Source: Dicaeum eximium
Taxonomy: Eukaryota; Chordata; Aves; Passeriformes; Dicaeidae
Length of the DNA: 64,000 bases
NCBI GenBank assembly: GCA_013396995.1
Contig: VWZP01006707.1
Location: forward strand, 354,118 to 418,117
Direction of reading: 5' to 3'
In this document: piece by piece, positions 13,761 through 27,400 of the stretch
Position numbering within the stretch: position 1 is the first letter of the stretch
Layout: each line of letters begins with the position of its first letter
Made by a program: the position numbers and the translations under genes
The notes under the pieces: model-generated
The model's input: the letters and a program-made list of their open reading frames with translations, nothing else
The model's database searches: none
What the model was told of the DNA's origin: nothing

Positions 13761-14021
13761 AAGGTTAGTTTAATCAACTTTTGTATACTATGATAATTTC
13801 CTGGGTTAGAAAAGGTTAATGAGAGGCAGAGCTAAGAGCAGAACAATTTTCTGTATTTCAACATTGCGAAATTTTTACTGTTCACAAAAATCCGAGCCAG
13901 GTATGAATTACAACTGGTTACACAGTATTCTGTATTTTTCAACCTTGTGTCTCTCAATATGTTACACACTGGTGTCCTTAGCCTTATATTCTCAAATTTT
14001 AAATTTAAGACACACACTGAC

Positions 14022-14046
14022 AAATTTAAATTTTCAAATTTAAATG
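14022..14046. repeat. AT-only inverted repeat
   Basis: Perfect 10-bp arms, ATTTAAATTT (14024-14033) and AAATTTAAAT (14036-14045), are separated by TC. A related AAATTTTAAATTTAAG stretch lies just upstream, and a short direct repeat of GACACAC…CTGA flanks the arms on both sides. It could extrude a cruciform. No element family is recognised. Confidence 0.6.
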
Positions 14047-15908
14047 ACACACTGATTTTTCCAGCTTCCATTCCTTTAAATATGAATTTACCTAAATATC
14101 CTGTTGGTGGGTATATCCAAGTCCTTTAAAACAATATCAAATTTCTGCATAGAAGTTGGCTGCTCCAGCAGAGCAACTGTTAACCTCCTGTACAGGTTAC
14201 CTCCATTGCTGTATCCACCCACAGCTCACACTGCAGAAGTTTCAGGTCACTAAAAGACAATTTCTTTTTTAAAGCCTTTATGTCTGGGTTAGCTAAATTT
14301 CCTATCACAAGTTTGAAAAAGTAATCTTCCATTAAAATCAAACTCAGCTCAAGACAAAACCCCTACATCTCCATTTTTAATCAGTTCCAGTGTAAAGAAC
14401 CTTACTGATAAATTCTCAGAAATCCATTCTATACTTGTTACCCCACACACTCACAGAGAACACAGTGAATTGCTTGTCACTACGGAAAGCAATTAAATCC
14501 TAGCATTCATTTTTTAAACTTAGCCTTAAGGAAGAAATGACAGTTAGTATTTGTCCTGACAAAGCTGGCATGCTACAAATGTTTGGGGTTGAAGAGCAAG
14601 GAAGCACTACTAGATCAGACAGTTTTTTTACTTGCAATAGGAAAGTAGTAAAGTACTCTTCTGACACAAACTGGTCCCATGTTTCAGTCATTAGACTGGA
14701 TTCTCCTATGAAGAAAATAAAGTCCCTCTCATCACTTCTCTCTCCTCAAGGTAGTTCTTATATAAGCTTCAAAAATTTAAATGCCACATTGCAAACAGGA
14801 AACTCTCCCTGTTCTGTAAAAGAAGTAATTCTCCAGGCAGCCGGTAGAGTACTTCTCCTTACCACCAAGTTTAACTCCATCATATCATGATGAAAACCAC
14901 AATCTATCACCAAGTAATCTCCCTGATAAATTCCATGCCCGCTATTTCAAACATTGACTGCTCAGATACCACCAACCACTCTAAACACAAGGAATGAAAC
15001 AAAAAATTGTGAGAAAAGACCCTCAACATAAACAAAGAATGGTGAATCCAGATTTGATTATTGTAGAAATTATTAGGCTCCACAAATGCTAGAATTTGTT
15101 TGCTATAACTAACAGCAGATTAAATACAAGTGCCATCCAGAACCATGAGGTACACAATACAGCAAAGAGTCGCATCTTCTTTTACCCCGCTGATGCAAAG
15201 AAGTAGCCAGCTAAGGTTAGAAGGTGTTACAGAAGAACCAAGTTCCTGTTTCACCACTGCCTCACCCACCACGATCAGAATTACACACTCTGATTTATCC
15301 TACCACCAAGGCCCCACGCAGCAGTCCAACCACCATTCAGCCTCTTGCCAGCCCTAGAGGTCGGAGCTAATCCAGCTCTCCAGCGGCTGCAGTTCACAAG
15401 CTGGTTTTGTATCCTACACAATGCTTCTGTCAACACTCCAGAGACCCCAGACCTGATTAATTACATTTGCCTGGGACCCTCCATGCACCCAGTAATTGTT
15501 GAAAGCTGCTGAAGCAGGGCAACAGTTGCAACCTTCTTCACACCAGGCATAAGCCAAACTTGTCATTCCCTGTTTAAAGTGCCATTAACTGGCCAGATTT
15601 ACAGCTCCTAGCCAGCAGCTCAGAAGCAGCATTGTAATGACTTCTACTAATCACTACAATTTGCCTCAAGTCTCATGGAAACTTGGGCATCTTTTGCTCC
15701 TTCCAGTCTGGGTTACACAGATAAAAACATTTCATCCCAAAAGACAGCATCTTTGCTTCCAGCCACAAGTACTTCCAAGCCCACAGATGGATCAGAATTG
15801 TACACTTGTCTCTGATTCAGGTAATGTGAGCTGCAGCAAGAATTATGCTATCACTTCAGTAGTTTGATTTAGGTACAGAAATCAAATGCTCAGTTATTAA
15901 AAAGCTTA

Positions 15909-16010
15909 AACTAAAAAAAACCCTAACAGAACAACAAAACAAACAAATCCACTAACAGCCCTCCCCCCCAAAAAAAACCACCCCAAAACAAACAAAAAAA
16001 CACCACAATT
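15909..16010. repeat. A/C-rich low-complexity tract
   Basis: A run of A-rich and C-rich words (AAACAAACAAA, CCCCCCCC, CCACCCC) with almost no G or T. Simple low-complexity sequence. Confidence 0.7.
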
Positions 16011-18738
16011 AATCCCAAACCTTTAACATTTAAACCTTTGGTATTACCTGATTGACTAAAATAAAATTTACTACTATCCCTTCTACACCTAGTTATTTAT
16101 CAGTCCATGAATCCTGGAACAACATCCTTTAAAAAACAATTCACACCACGTTTTACTTTACAGACATCTACTACTAAGGGATTCATTAATGTGATTCAAC
16201 ATTCAAAAAAGAAGAGAAAATTACAAGATGTTCTTTAAACACCTTCAAGAGATGCAAGACCTCACCAAACAGGTAAGAGATGCCATCAGGAGGAAGGTGG
16301 TAAGTCACATCAGGCAGCCTCTGAAGTTTACTCAAACACCAAGGAAACCTTTCCATTGGTCTTTCAGAGAGCAGTGGGTGGGAGGTGTCATCCCAAACAT
16401 TTTTCAAGAAAGGCAACAGGAAAATTTACTCAAAAAAGATGAATTATGTATCTCATTGAAATAAATTGCATCCTACTTTATAACACATTAACAGATTAAG
16501 CCTTTATGCTTCCAGACAGCTCATTACCCATGTAGAAATCATCTTCTCTCCCATGGCTTATTTCAAGTCACATCTGGCCTATATTATCAGCATAATCAAG
16601 ACTCTACAGGCCAGGTTATCTATACAAAAGGTAATTACCTCTTGTTTTGTTTTAATTTTCTTCATGCTTTTTTAGTTAGCTGTTACCTTAATGCCTGCCA
16701 AATGGCCTTCCCCACCATTTTTCTGAGGCTCCAGAAAGCTGGGTGGACCGCATTTAAATTGATCATTGAAAAGAAAAAAGGAAAAGTCTCTGAGATACCA
16801 AAGTATCTTAATGCAATCACCAAGGATGACAAGCTTTATGCACTTTACTTCCCTTCCCTCTCATTCTGACTGATTAACTATGACCTTATGTTTAAAATTG
16901 CTACACAGGTCAAACCTTTCTGAAGGCCTGGCTCGCCTATAAAGCACCAAGGTTAATCTTCAACAGATTCCATTACAGACCCTTCAGCTATTCTGGCAAT
17001 GTTGTTTGAACACGTTTCCTCCACAGGCCAGGTCTTTTTCCAAGGTGGTGTAAGCTGTCTTGTTATTTTGAGAAAGCAGACTATGTCCTTTTCTTCAGCC
17101 CCCATACACAATCCTTCTCATCCTGGACAGTATGGAACACAATGCAGGCTTTGCCCACTCCAAGAACGAGGAGTATAAACACAGCTCTACAGTCACTGAG
17201 CACAGTGACAAGCAGGCTTGCTTTGCTGGTGTCCATCTTAAGCCATCCTTGCCTCCCACATCTTTCCACTTAGCAGCCAAAAGCCATTTGCAAAGAGAGG
17301 TGATGAGTTAACACATTATTTAAGTAGTTGCCAAAATGCTTTTTCATTAGCCAGCCTTTAAGCACCCTCACTTGGCTAGCAGACAGCTAGCCAATAAAAT
17401 ACTTTTGGCCATCACCTTTCTGCTCCAGAACACCAAGCTCAAGGATGGAATAGTATTCTAGCGTTGAGGTCAATCAGAATCAAGACCTTTTTTCTAAACA
17501 GTAGCAATAGGCACAGCCTCAGAGGTCAGTCCCTAGGGCTCCAAAGCAACTGTTTGCCACTCTCGTCATGAGATTGAGAACTTTGCAAGAAGCAACGAGG
17601 TAAGTTTGCATCTACTAGCCAATTTAAATTTAACCTAGTACAGAAAGTCTAGGCTAGTTGCAGAAGATGTCCAGAGAAGTGTCTTTATAAAAAAAGTAGC
17701 TTAAAAAAAAGGACATTAATATTAAAGCAAGCTGACAGTGATCTGTGCTAAAATATTTGACATTTTTCTTTATTCTTCTCCAGAACCAGATCCCAGCCTA
17801 ACTATTTCTGCTGTCTCAGGCATGTTAAATCCAGTAAACACGCTAAGTCACGAAAACAGCTCTGTAATCTCTCCTCCCTGTCCTAGACTTTTGCATCTAT
17901 ACACAAAAAGCACACAGGAAAAGCATCCTTGAAGTTATCTACACTGTGTCACTAGCTGTGATGGAAAGGAACTGTAAGATATAGATTGTGAATATACTGC
18001 ATATCTGCACTGTGTGAGGGTGGATATTGTATCGGGAAAATTTAACATGACCAAGTTAACAAAACCGCTTTGCGCATAACTCTACACCAAACATGCTGTG
18101 TAAGCTGAACGACTTCTGGGCATCCAACAACAGATACCATACACATATATAAATACAGTGACAGTGGTTAGGGTCATGGCTCTTATTCCCAGATAGCACA
18201 GATGTGCTGACAGATGTAAAAGGCATAGGTAAAACTAAGGAGCAGATAGACTCACTCTAGAGAATCCTGCTGTGATGAAACAAGCACTAAAGACTCTGCC
18301 CAGCCTAGACTTCGCAGCTGTCTGTTCCATCTTCCACCAAAATCATCAACTGCTACAAGACACTTAAACAAAGCAAACACATGGTCACTCCCCAGCCACC
18401 TCAGTGTGAAATCCGACAGATGATAAAAAGGTACAACTCCTGACCAGTGTCCCAGTGTTGAAAGATTTTTTTAAAATGGGTAATTACACAACAAGAACTC
18501 CACCCTGCCAGCATAACAATTTGCTTATCAGAATGATTTACAATATTGTATAAAACATCACAGTATGACCTGCCAGATCTCATCTGTCAACTGCTTTAGT
18601 CTACAGAAGCTATTGTGGGTAAGAAAAGGAACTTCCCACTCCTAAACCTCTTCACTTCACCCACACTGAAGAAGGGTAAGGATGAGGACTTCAGAGCTAC
18701 CGATGACACCCTATGACCAGCTCTCCAAGAAGCAAACC

Positions 18739-18777
18739 ACTGTCAGTCATCCCTATACAAAGGGGATGACTGACAGT
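18739..18777. repeat. perfect 15-bp inverted repeat with 9-nt loop
   Basis: Arms ACTGTCAGTCATCCC (18739-18753) and GGGATGACTGACAGT (18763-18777) are exact reverse complements around a 9-nt loop. The stem is too short for a typical pre-miRNA and no T-run terminator follows. It is the longest perfect hairpin I noticed in this intron. Confidence 0.75.
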
Positions 18778-19009
18778 CAGTACCAGTCTTCATTCACGTC
18801 CCAAAGATCAACAGCCCATAACACAGCTTTTTCAAAGCTGAGTTGCATGTAAAACCAAAATATAAATAGCTTCAAGAGGATTTAGCACTGGGGACTCAGT
18901 TACTTCATTGACTGGATCTGAACAGCAAAAGCTCAAATATTTTGCTGTTTCACCAGAAAAGCCTAGTGCTAGATGAGCATGACCAGACATGCAGCTCTTC
19001 AGCCTTGAG

Positions 19010-19036
19010 CCCTATGCCTAGGAGCAAGGCATAGGG
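19010..19036. repeat. perfect 10-bp inverted repeat with 7-nt loop
   Basis: CCCTATGCCT (19010-19019) pairs exactly with AGGCATAGGG (19027-19036) around a 7-nt loop. It lies about 230 bp after the 15-bp hairpin at 18739. Confidence 0.7.
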
Positions 19037-19517
19037 ACAAGAGGCAGGCACTGCTCTGCAGCTCAGAGGACATCAGTGAGCCTGTGAAGCCTGCCCACTG
19101 AATGACACAGAGAGATGGAATTTCTACCATGCATTCCCTGTGCAGTGCCAAGGGTTAATATTCAGATGGCAGATTCAGTTACGAGAGATGCATCTCTGAA
19201 TTGAATTTAGGTTCAGAAGGCTTGTACTGAGCTTTATGTGCTTCTGAATTCTGGGGTAACTCTTGCTCACCAAATACTGGTATTTGTATGAATAAAAATG
19301 AAGGGATTTAACAAATCTTGTTCCTGCACACAGTTGTCAAAAAAATCTGACCTTTAGAACAGGAAAAAGAGGGGGGATTTAAAGGTTTAAAGAAGAGGCA
19401 GTGGCTGCCTGATGTATAACAAGCCTTTGAAAAATTATGAACCAGTGAAAATCCCCTACAGGTCCCAACAAAATGTGTCCAATTTGCATTCCTGCAAGTC
19501 TTCCATACACACCACTC

Positions 19518-19541
19518 TTTGCCTGTGTGTACACAGGCAAA
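19518..19541. repeat. 11-bp inverted repeat, near-perfect palindrome
   Basis: TTTGCCTGTGT (19518-19528) pairs with ACACAGGCAAA (19531-19541) around GT. It is the third short inverted repeat within 800 bp. Confidence 0.65.
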
Positions 19542-22231
19542 TAAATCCCTAGGAATAATACAACTGGGACCTGAATCTCATCTCTGATATATTACTGCTC
19601 CAGAGCTCCATTCCAACCTTCACAAATGGCTTTTTTTGTTCCAGATAACTAAATCAAAGCAGTCCTGATAAGCTTTCAAAGCAGGGAATGTGAGGAATGG
19701 TTTAATGAATGTTACAACCCAACCTATTACAGACTACAGAGCATTACAGAAGACAGGAGAGAAAAAAAAGCACATATGACACTCATGTCTGGAAGTCTCA
19801 TAAATTCAAATCCAGAAGCACCTGCCTTTCTAAGTCCCTTTATATTAAGCTCAACAAAAACTCCGTGCTGACTGTGCAAAGGAACATAAAGAATGGGAAG
19901 AGAGAAGAACTGTGTCAGACAAATACAGAGGGCTTCCTATTGAAAAGTTACATTAGTTGTAAGTTTGACACAGAAAGGGCTTACACAGGAACAGACTACA
20001 AAAAAAAAAAAAAAGCATGAACAGAAAATAACAGCAAAAGAGAAAAAGGGAACAGCAGCCATGGAAGACAAAGCTACAAACTTTTGGAAAATTTTGTTTT
20101 TGCAAAGCAACTTCTGTGGTATTTACATGGGCCCTAAGTGCTGTTTGAGCCCTACAAGAAACTCAGGCAACTTTTTTGCATATCAAACTTCAGCTATGCA
20201 TTCATAAGGTACACATGAAAGGTCTGTATGCTGGTCCCAAGTTCTGCCTTGTTTTCACTGCTTTTTCTATTTCTAAGCATTATATGATTCTTCTCTTAGA
20301 ACCAAAAATAATGTTGCAGCCTAAGTATTTTACAACAGCCTGTTGATAAGGTTCTGTGCAGCCAAAGGTCGTGGACTCAGACTGGAAGACTAAGTTCAGC
20401 TAATACTTCATGTGATTTTCATTATGTGAAATTTCAGCTCAGAACATACCAGACCCTAAGGTATCACATGAAAGAAATTATCAACTCCCTTCCCACAAAC
20501 TTACTACCTAAAAGCTGTTCTCGAAGACATCAAGAACAAAATAACTGTGCTCCTATTTAGATTCTATATACCTTCATGTTCCTGTTTACTCCTTTCATCA
20601 TGTAATGATGGGCATTCTTGTCTCAGAATTAGTAGATACAAGAGTAAAACAGTTCAAGGCTTCAAATGAAAAAACTATCTTCTTCATACAATTAGACAGC
20701 TGAGATAATGACAACAGGTTAGCAACGCAGCATTTACTATCACAAAAAAGTCTTAATATCATAGGCTTTAGTATTACCTAGACAGTTGCAAATGAACTGT
20801 AGAATGCAGTACAGTTATACTTACAGGGATTAAATGCTTCCTATTTACATGACAATACCTAGCAACACAGCTAGATCATAGTTAAAAGTAATTCTACAGC
20901 CATCCTGAATAAATCATCATACATATATATCCAGGGCAAAGCCATTCTTATCATGGAACAATGGTCCCAGAGGAAACCCCTGCAGAAAAAGCTCCAATGG
21001 AAGAGTTTTAAGTATTCTACTCACTTTCCTCAAAACAGCGGGTCCAAAACTTTATCTCATATACCTCCCAAGAACATTCCACAGTTTTGCATGCAACACT
21101 TTACAATTTCAAAGCCCTTTACAAATAATCACCTTGTCCTTTGGTTCTTCTAGATTTTTTTTCAAATTTAAGTAACTGCAGTTCTTTTTAATACCACAGT
21201 CTTATTCTTTTAATATACTTTCAATGCACTAGACTATTTCAGCTTCTTGCCTTTGGTTCAGAAAAGAATTCTGCTATTTTAAAACAAGATGCAAATGTCA
21301 GGGGAAGGAACAACAAGGAACAAGATAATATATTTTGAACATAAGTTATGCTTGATTTAATTTCTGCTGCTAGATACCTGATTTAAAAGTCTTTTGTTGT
21401 CATACATATTGACAGCTGATGCAGTAAAAGAGTGTACTGGTACCCAATGATCACAAAACACAGGTGTCTTTTGATGTGAAATTTCACCTGAAACATGACG
21501 TTTAGCCCTTTCATTTTTATGCCAGGGTGAGACTGGCATAGGAAAAATAAAATGGAATAAAGAACTAGATTTAAAGGGCATTGAAGAGAAACAGAGGTTT
21601 TTACAGAGTAGACTTCAAATCTCAATTGCTGGAAGGTGGAACACCTGGAATAAGAGGCACACGTGCAGACAATAGTGTAACAATAAGTTAAAAACTGATG
21701 ATTTGTTTTTTCTTAATGAACTGTTCTTGCTGCTGAAGTTTGCACTGCAAAAGGCCTAGGCAAGCCAGGTGTGCTATGTAACACAGCCAGTAAACGTTAT
21801 TAAGTCTTGAGCTGGCACTATGAATGAGCAATGGCCAGGCTTTATGCCTGCCTAGATCATGACATGCCGTATTTGGACCTGCTGCAATCAGAAGAAATAA
21901 CTAATTAATTCTGGGGACTTACAAATATTTCTGAGGAACACTGTACACTGACAAAATAGTTAACTTAAGCAGGTTTTACTCAAAAAACACAGAATCCCAT
22001 CTCTTATCCTACTGCTTGTAACTACAGAAAACTTTTGGACAACCTCTAGTCCGAATCAGTTGCATCCCCCAGCAAACTATCCATTTCTTCCTAAAAGCCA
22101 AAGAAAATTCAACATCAGTTAGGGTCCTCAGACTTCTGAGGATAGAAATTTAAGCTTATTATGGGGAAGTTTGTGAGACAGTTTTCAGAACTTATCACTC
22201 AGTGAAAATGTTAGCATTCATGTAATACTTT

Positions 22232-22623
22232 TTGCAACTACAGTTATTTACCCCCAATGCCCTTGGACACGAATTCCCTGCCTCCACATTTGCGTGGTAT
22301 GCTGTGCACCTGTTGGCTGCTCACCCCACCCCAGACACAGCCACATCACAGGGCACCAGATTGAGCTCACTGGAGTGGGAAGCAGTGTGTAAACTCTCAG
22401 GAAAGGCAACAGAATCAGCAACTAACCATAGACAGCTACTGCGCACAAAATTGTCAGGGTTCCCGTCTTCAATACGTTCTTGAGCAAGCCGATGAAAAAA
22501 ATAGCCCACTGCACTAGGAAAATGCTGCAAATGGTACTGACTCCAATCTGCAGTCATCTCCAACTTCCCTTGATAAACTGCAAAAAGCCTGTAATTTACT
22601 GTTACATTTGATACTGCCTGCAT
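22232..22623 (-). other. CpG-enriched patch with a 101-codon open frame, not recognised
   Basis: The region has about seven CpGs in 240 bp, while the intron around it has almost none. The minus strand is open from an ATG at 22623 to 22321. The middle of the translation, around residues 20-65, looks protein-like in composition (Q-Y-H-L-Q-H-F, F-F-H-R-L-A-Q-E-R, E-D-G-N-P-D-N-F). I recognise no family. It could be a remnant of a retrocopy or an unannotated exon, but frames of this length occur by chance in this intron (others reach 145 codons), so coding status is unproven. Confidence 0.2.
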
Positions 22624-24242
22624 CTGTTACAATTTTCATTGTCACTGCCCGTATTATGCTTTCTGTGTAAAATACGGTCTATACTGACAGGCCTGCATAG
22701 ACTTCTGTAGGTCACCCTCTAACACAGTTGGTTCAATTTTCTCCCCTAACAGTATTTGTGTTGAGACTTTAACCAATACCACAATACTTCAAGAAGCTTT
22801 ATGTCTTTGCCAATCACCTTTTGCTAGAGAAAAGTCTTGTGATTGGCTTTTTCTATCCGTGCTCATTACCTAGGTATCAACTGTCAATACAGACAGGAAT
22901 TTTAGAATATGGGCTCTCTGCCTGTTTTCAAGGAAGGGGTTGGTGGGATTTTTTTGCTTGCTTGCTTGCTTACCATGTGGCCTAGAAACAATTTTGCACC
23001 TAAACAGAAGTCAGGTTTCTTCAACATAATCATGTTCTGAAACTCTGGGGGTTACTTTTCACATTTTATGTCCCTTTCTCTTTACAAAGAGTTTAAACTA
23101 GAAGAAAGTGTGTGGCACTATTTAAACACCATAGAAAATATTGGTATCAGTTCTCTACCAATTTTACCATTTCTGATAGCACTTCCACCATAAGAACATA
23201 CAACAGCAGAATACAGCAAGTATGTCAGGGGCTGCTGTTACCTTACTTACACTGAAAGAAATAGGTATGTCTCAGAAAAATAGGAAATTGTTATCTAGAC
23301 AACAGACAGACAGCACTTCCTTTCCCAGAACAATCTGTCTCCTGCCCTGACAATCCATTCCTGCTATATTTACCCGACCAAATTTTGCCAGTGATATATT
23401 TCCAGATGCACTTGAGCCACATGTCCCTGTCAGTCAGACCAAGCACAGAGGAATCTGAGCTCCTAGAAATCACTAGATGTTAATCCATGCTTCCTCTCTT
23501 GCTTGCCTGTAGAGTTAAAGGAGACAAAATGTGTAAAGCATTATTCCCAGTTTATTTTGGAAGCAGGGACAAGAGGTACTTCATTTGATACAGCTATTTA
23601 CTTCAACTCTATTCTTTATAGCTTGCAGAGACACCTGAACAGTTAAAAAAATTTAAAACGTGACACATGAAGTTAAAAATAACTGGCTGTTTCAACCAAT
23701 TAATACTGGGTGTATAGCAAGAAATTGTAAGACTTAAAAATTCTTGATGCTTAACAAGAGGCTTATTGCTGTAATCTGCCATGGGAGAGCCAATTCCTCA
23801 TCCAGAAAAAAACCCTGTGCTATCTTTGCTGGAGAAAAGCAACACACATCAGTTCTAGATTGTGGATAGCTCAATTTAATAATGCTGACCAGCTAAAATT
23901 AGTTGAGTTTTGCATCAAGGTCTAATGAATGATCTGAGATAAGCCACTTGAGTACATTAACAGTTATATTCTTCCTATATTCTACCATATACTTCTGATC
24001 CCATGCTATCATCTTCCAACCCTAACTACACAGCTAGGTTCTCTCCTTTTCATAATTTTATGTAACACCTAACATGGAATTTCTGATCATTATCTTTGCT
24101 CTTGCTGAATTTCTCCCTGAGATCCTTTGAGCAAAATGGAACAAACAGACTCTCTTCCCACCTCCACGTTGCTAAAACATGACCTTCACAGCTCCTACAT
24201 CAATACTACTTTCATTTCAAAGTGCATTTTTTGAGGTTTTGA

Positions 24243-24420
24243 GCCATGGGAGAAAAACAAACCAACCCACCCCATCCCAAAAATCCAACCAACCAAAAAA
24301 AAAAAAAACACTCAAAAACCCTAAGAAAACCCACCAACCCAACTCCACAACAAAACCAAAGGAAAAAAGAAATCCACTAAAAAATTAACTTAAAAAATCA
24401 CCACAAAACAACAAAGTCAC
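24243..24420. repeat. A/C-rich low-complexity tract
   Basis: About 180 bp made almost only of A and C, with repeated words CCAACC and AAAACC and poly-A. Simple low-complexity sequence. Confidence 0.75.
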
Positions 24421-27400
24421 CTCTCAGAATCTCATTAGCAAGAAGAGATTGTCATCACATTGGTGGGCACTCAGTGGAACCACGGTATTTATCAGTTCTA
24501 GGTATCATGACTCTTCCAGAGAGGGCAGTGGAGGCTAAACCATCGATGTGAGAGAAAGAAGTGAACAAAGGAGCTGAAAGGGTTTAAAGTGGTAAATATC
24601 CTTCCTTTGGCTCCCTCCATCCCTTTTCTGGAAAGCGCAGACAGGCAGCTTCAACTTTTCCACCCTTTATTTAATAGGCTTAACAGAGGATCCTAACAGG
24701 ACACAAACAAGCTTTTTTAAATAAAAAGCACAAGTTGAAATCAACTGTGGCTATATCAAAACTCACTGCCAGGCCAATTTTATTACCCAAGGTGGAATTA
24801 AAAACCCCTGTAGCCTTCTTGTAATAGCAGATTCACATACAAGACCTCTTCAACTAGCTGGATGCAGGCAGATCCTTCAGAACAAAAGCACTTTGGACCC
24901 ATTTTTCTCAAACAAACAAACACACCTAAGTTTGCACCCAAAAGTAGTACTGTTTAAGGACAAGAACATCCTTTAGAAGAGTCTAGATTATTTTCATTAC
25001 AGCATTGAGTCTTTAAAGTTTTAAAATGCTTTTGCTAGAGAGATTGTTCCTGCTTCCTTAAACCCTGTACAGTTTGCATGTTTTCTGGTACCCTTTCCTT
25101 TTCAAATCTGCAGCACTGGAACACTTTTCAAACATCTGACTAACACATCATACAAGAGGAGTGGAGACAAGCACAAGGAAGAAAAGGAGCACATTATAGG
25201 TAGAATTTAAAGATGTTAAAAAAAAATACTGGCCAGGGCTGAGTACGATCAAGTGAAATGTGGGCAAGATACGAACTGCATTACATGTGAGAGTTTATTA
25301 GCAGCCTCATACAGCTGCTCAAATTCAGGCATCTAATACGAGGATGTGAACAGCTGGTACCATCACCTGCTGTTCCTGCAGAGTGAAAGGGAGTGTGTGA
25401 CCTTCCGCTGCAGCACATGGGACTTGTGCATGTGAACAAGGACCAGGATGGGCTGCGAAACTCTATAGCATTAAGGAACTGCAAGAAGAGAAAAAACCTA
25501 CAATTTAAAGGCAGCTGAATGGGAATGAACTGCCCTTTCAGATTTTTAATGGGTTGTTAATAAAAGTGAAGGGAGAAACTGTTTGCAAAATTTAACCTAA
25601 TGTTCTCTGTGACACAATGCTTAAATAGTTAATAGTCAGTTACCAAACAACCATTAAGTTAAGCATTCCATGATGCCTATGATGGTCTTCCTCCTCATTA
25701 TTTAAAAATACATTTCTTCAGCAATTTATTTTCTCTGAAATTTCTGTATTTCTTCCAACTCTTGTACTACTATTCAGTTGCTGTTAGAGTTCCATGGATT
25801 TCTACAATGTCTGAATATTTTTATTTCTTCCTCTCCTGTGTTTCCAACACTCCTGGCAAAGCCTTCTCCCCAAGAAAGTGTTACTATTTTATTGCAGAAA
25901 GTGAATGTTTCTTCTCTTATTCTTCCCTTTCATTAAGAAACAGAAGCCTTCATGACGAAAGTACTCAGACTCCTATATCACATAAAGAAGTTACATGCTT
26001 TCAGAAAATTTTGTTGTTTAGAACTTATCTCTTTGCCAGTTCTAAATTAGTACTTCTGGTTCAACTGAAAAAGTCTCTTCTGTTGACCATATTTTAACAG
26101 ACTGGTAAATATTTGAGCACATATATTTCCTATCCCTTTGTGTTCATCATCAACAATGCCGCCGAAGTAAATATTCCCAGAACTGTGTTCTCCTACTCTC
26201 TGTACCAGCCTGATCACATCTCAAGTGCTAACCTCATGCTGAGGCAGAATGTATCTAACTGAGGGAAGCACAGAAGTAAAATCTGACTGTGCTTGTTAGA
26301 TTTTAAATGAGTATATTTGCACTTCAGACAGTCAAGACATTTGGTTTTTTGAGTAAGAGCTGACTATGTAAAGAAAATCACGGTGTTTCTGAATGAAAAA
26401 CATGAAAGCGTCAGACTGAAGTGAAAACCAGCTAATGATGGCTCCTGGATGCTATCATGACAGTAATTTTCATTATTATAAAACTATTACAGGCCCACTC
26501 TGAAGAACATCCAAGCTGCTAAGTGCAGTTTCTAAATATGCTTACACAAGCAACCATATTTTACCACTGCCGCTCGTTTTATTTCTACAACAAAGCTCCT
26601 CCCGTAGGCTACAGCCAGACCCAACAGACCATTCTCTTTCAGTACACCATGGCCAAGGTAATAACCACATCTTTGTTTATTTCAACAATTCCTCATATTT
26701 ACAACTTGACCCTTGAATTATTTAGGCAGTTAATCAAGCTGTATGTGGAATCTAATTCACTTTGCAGACTTTGTCACTGTATCAAGAAAAATTATAATTT
26801 GATGAAAAGTAACAGGGCACAAAGACGTCTGAACAAAAAAAAAACATTCCACCCAGAATCAAGCTAAATGTGATTAAAAGAGAAGAGCACTGTTTTGAAG
26901 TATCTCATCTCAGTTAAGCAGCACAAGCTTTGAGAATTATTTACAGTGATGCAAGCACTTAAGCTCCTCCACCAGCTTACACTTTCTGATAAGACTCTCT
27001 AACTTACTATTTCAATGTCTAGGAGTAAGTTTCAGCTTACTGCTACAAGGACAGAACTGGAAAACAGAACTTCTTAAATGCTTGTATTAGATTATAGGTA
27101 AAGGCTCAAATAATCAAAAAACTACCATCAATGGAGAATTTAACATATTCAATTAAAAAGTATTAATGAAGTACACCCCTTGATCACTGTAATTGTGTAA
27201 CTGCAATTACAGGGCAAAATATATTAGAATAAGCTGTTTATCAATCTGTTCATTTTAACAGGATAGCTAAAGTCAGTATCACCCCAAACTTTAGTTCTAT
27301 GGCACACATGTGCAAATTCTCATTAATATATTTTACTTTTTCATTTTTACTCATCTCACACTGGGGTGTTTTTGTCATAATGTCTCACCTATTCCTCAGC

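Noticed and set aside
15920..15935. Telomere-like CCCTAAC word
   Set aside because: Only a single unit inside an A/C-rich low-complexity tract.
18739..18777. microRNA precursor
   Set aside because: The stem is only 15 bp with a 9-nt loop and flanks do not extend the pairing, too short for a standard pre-miRNA.
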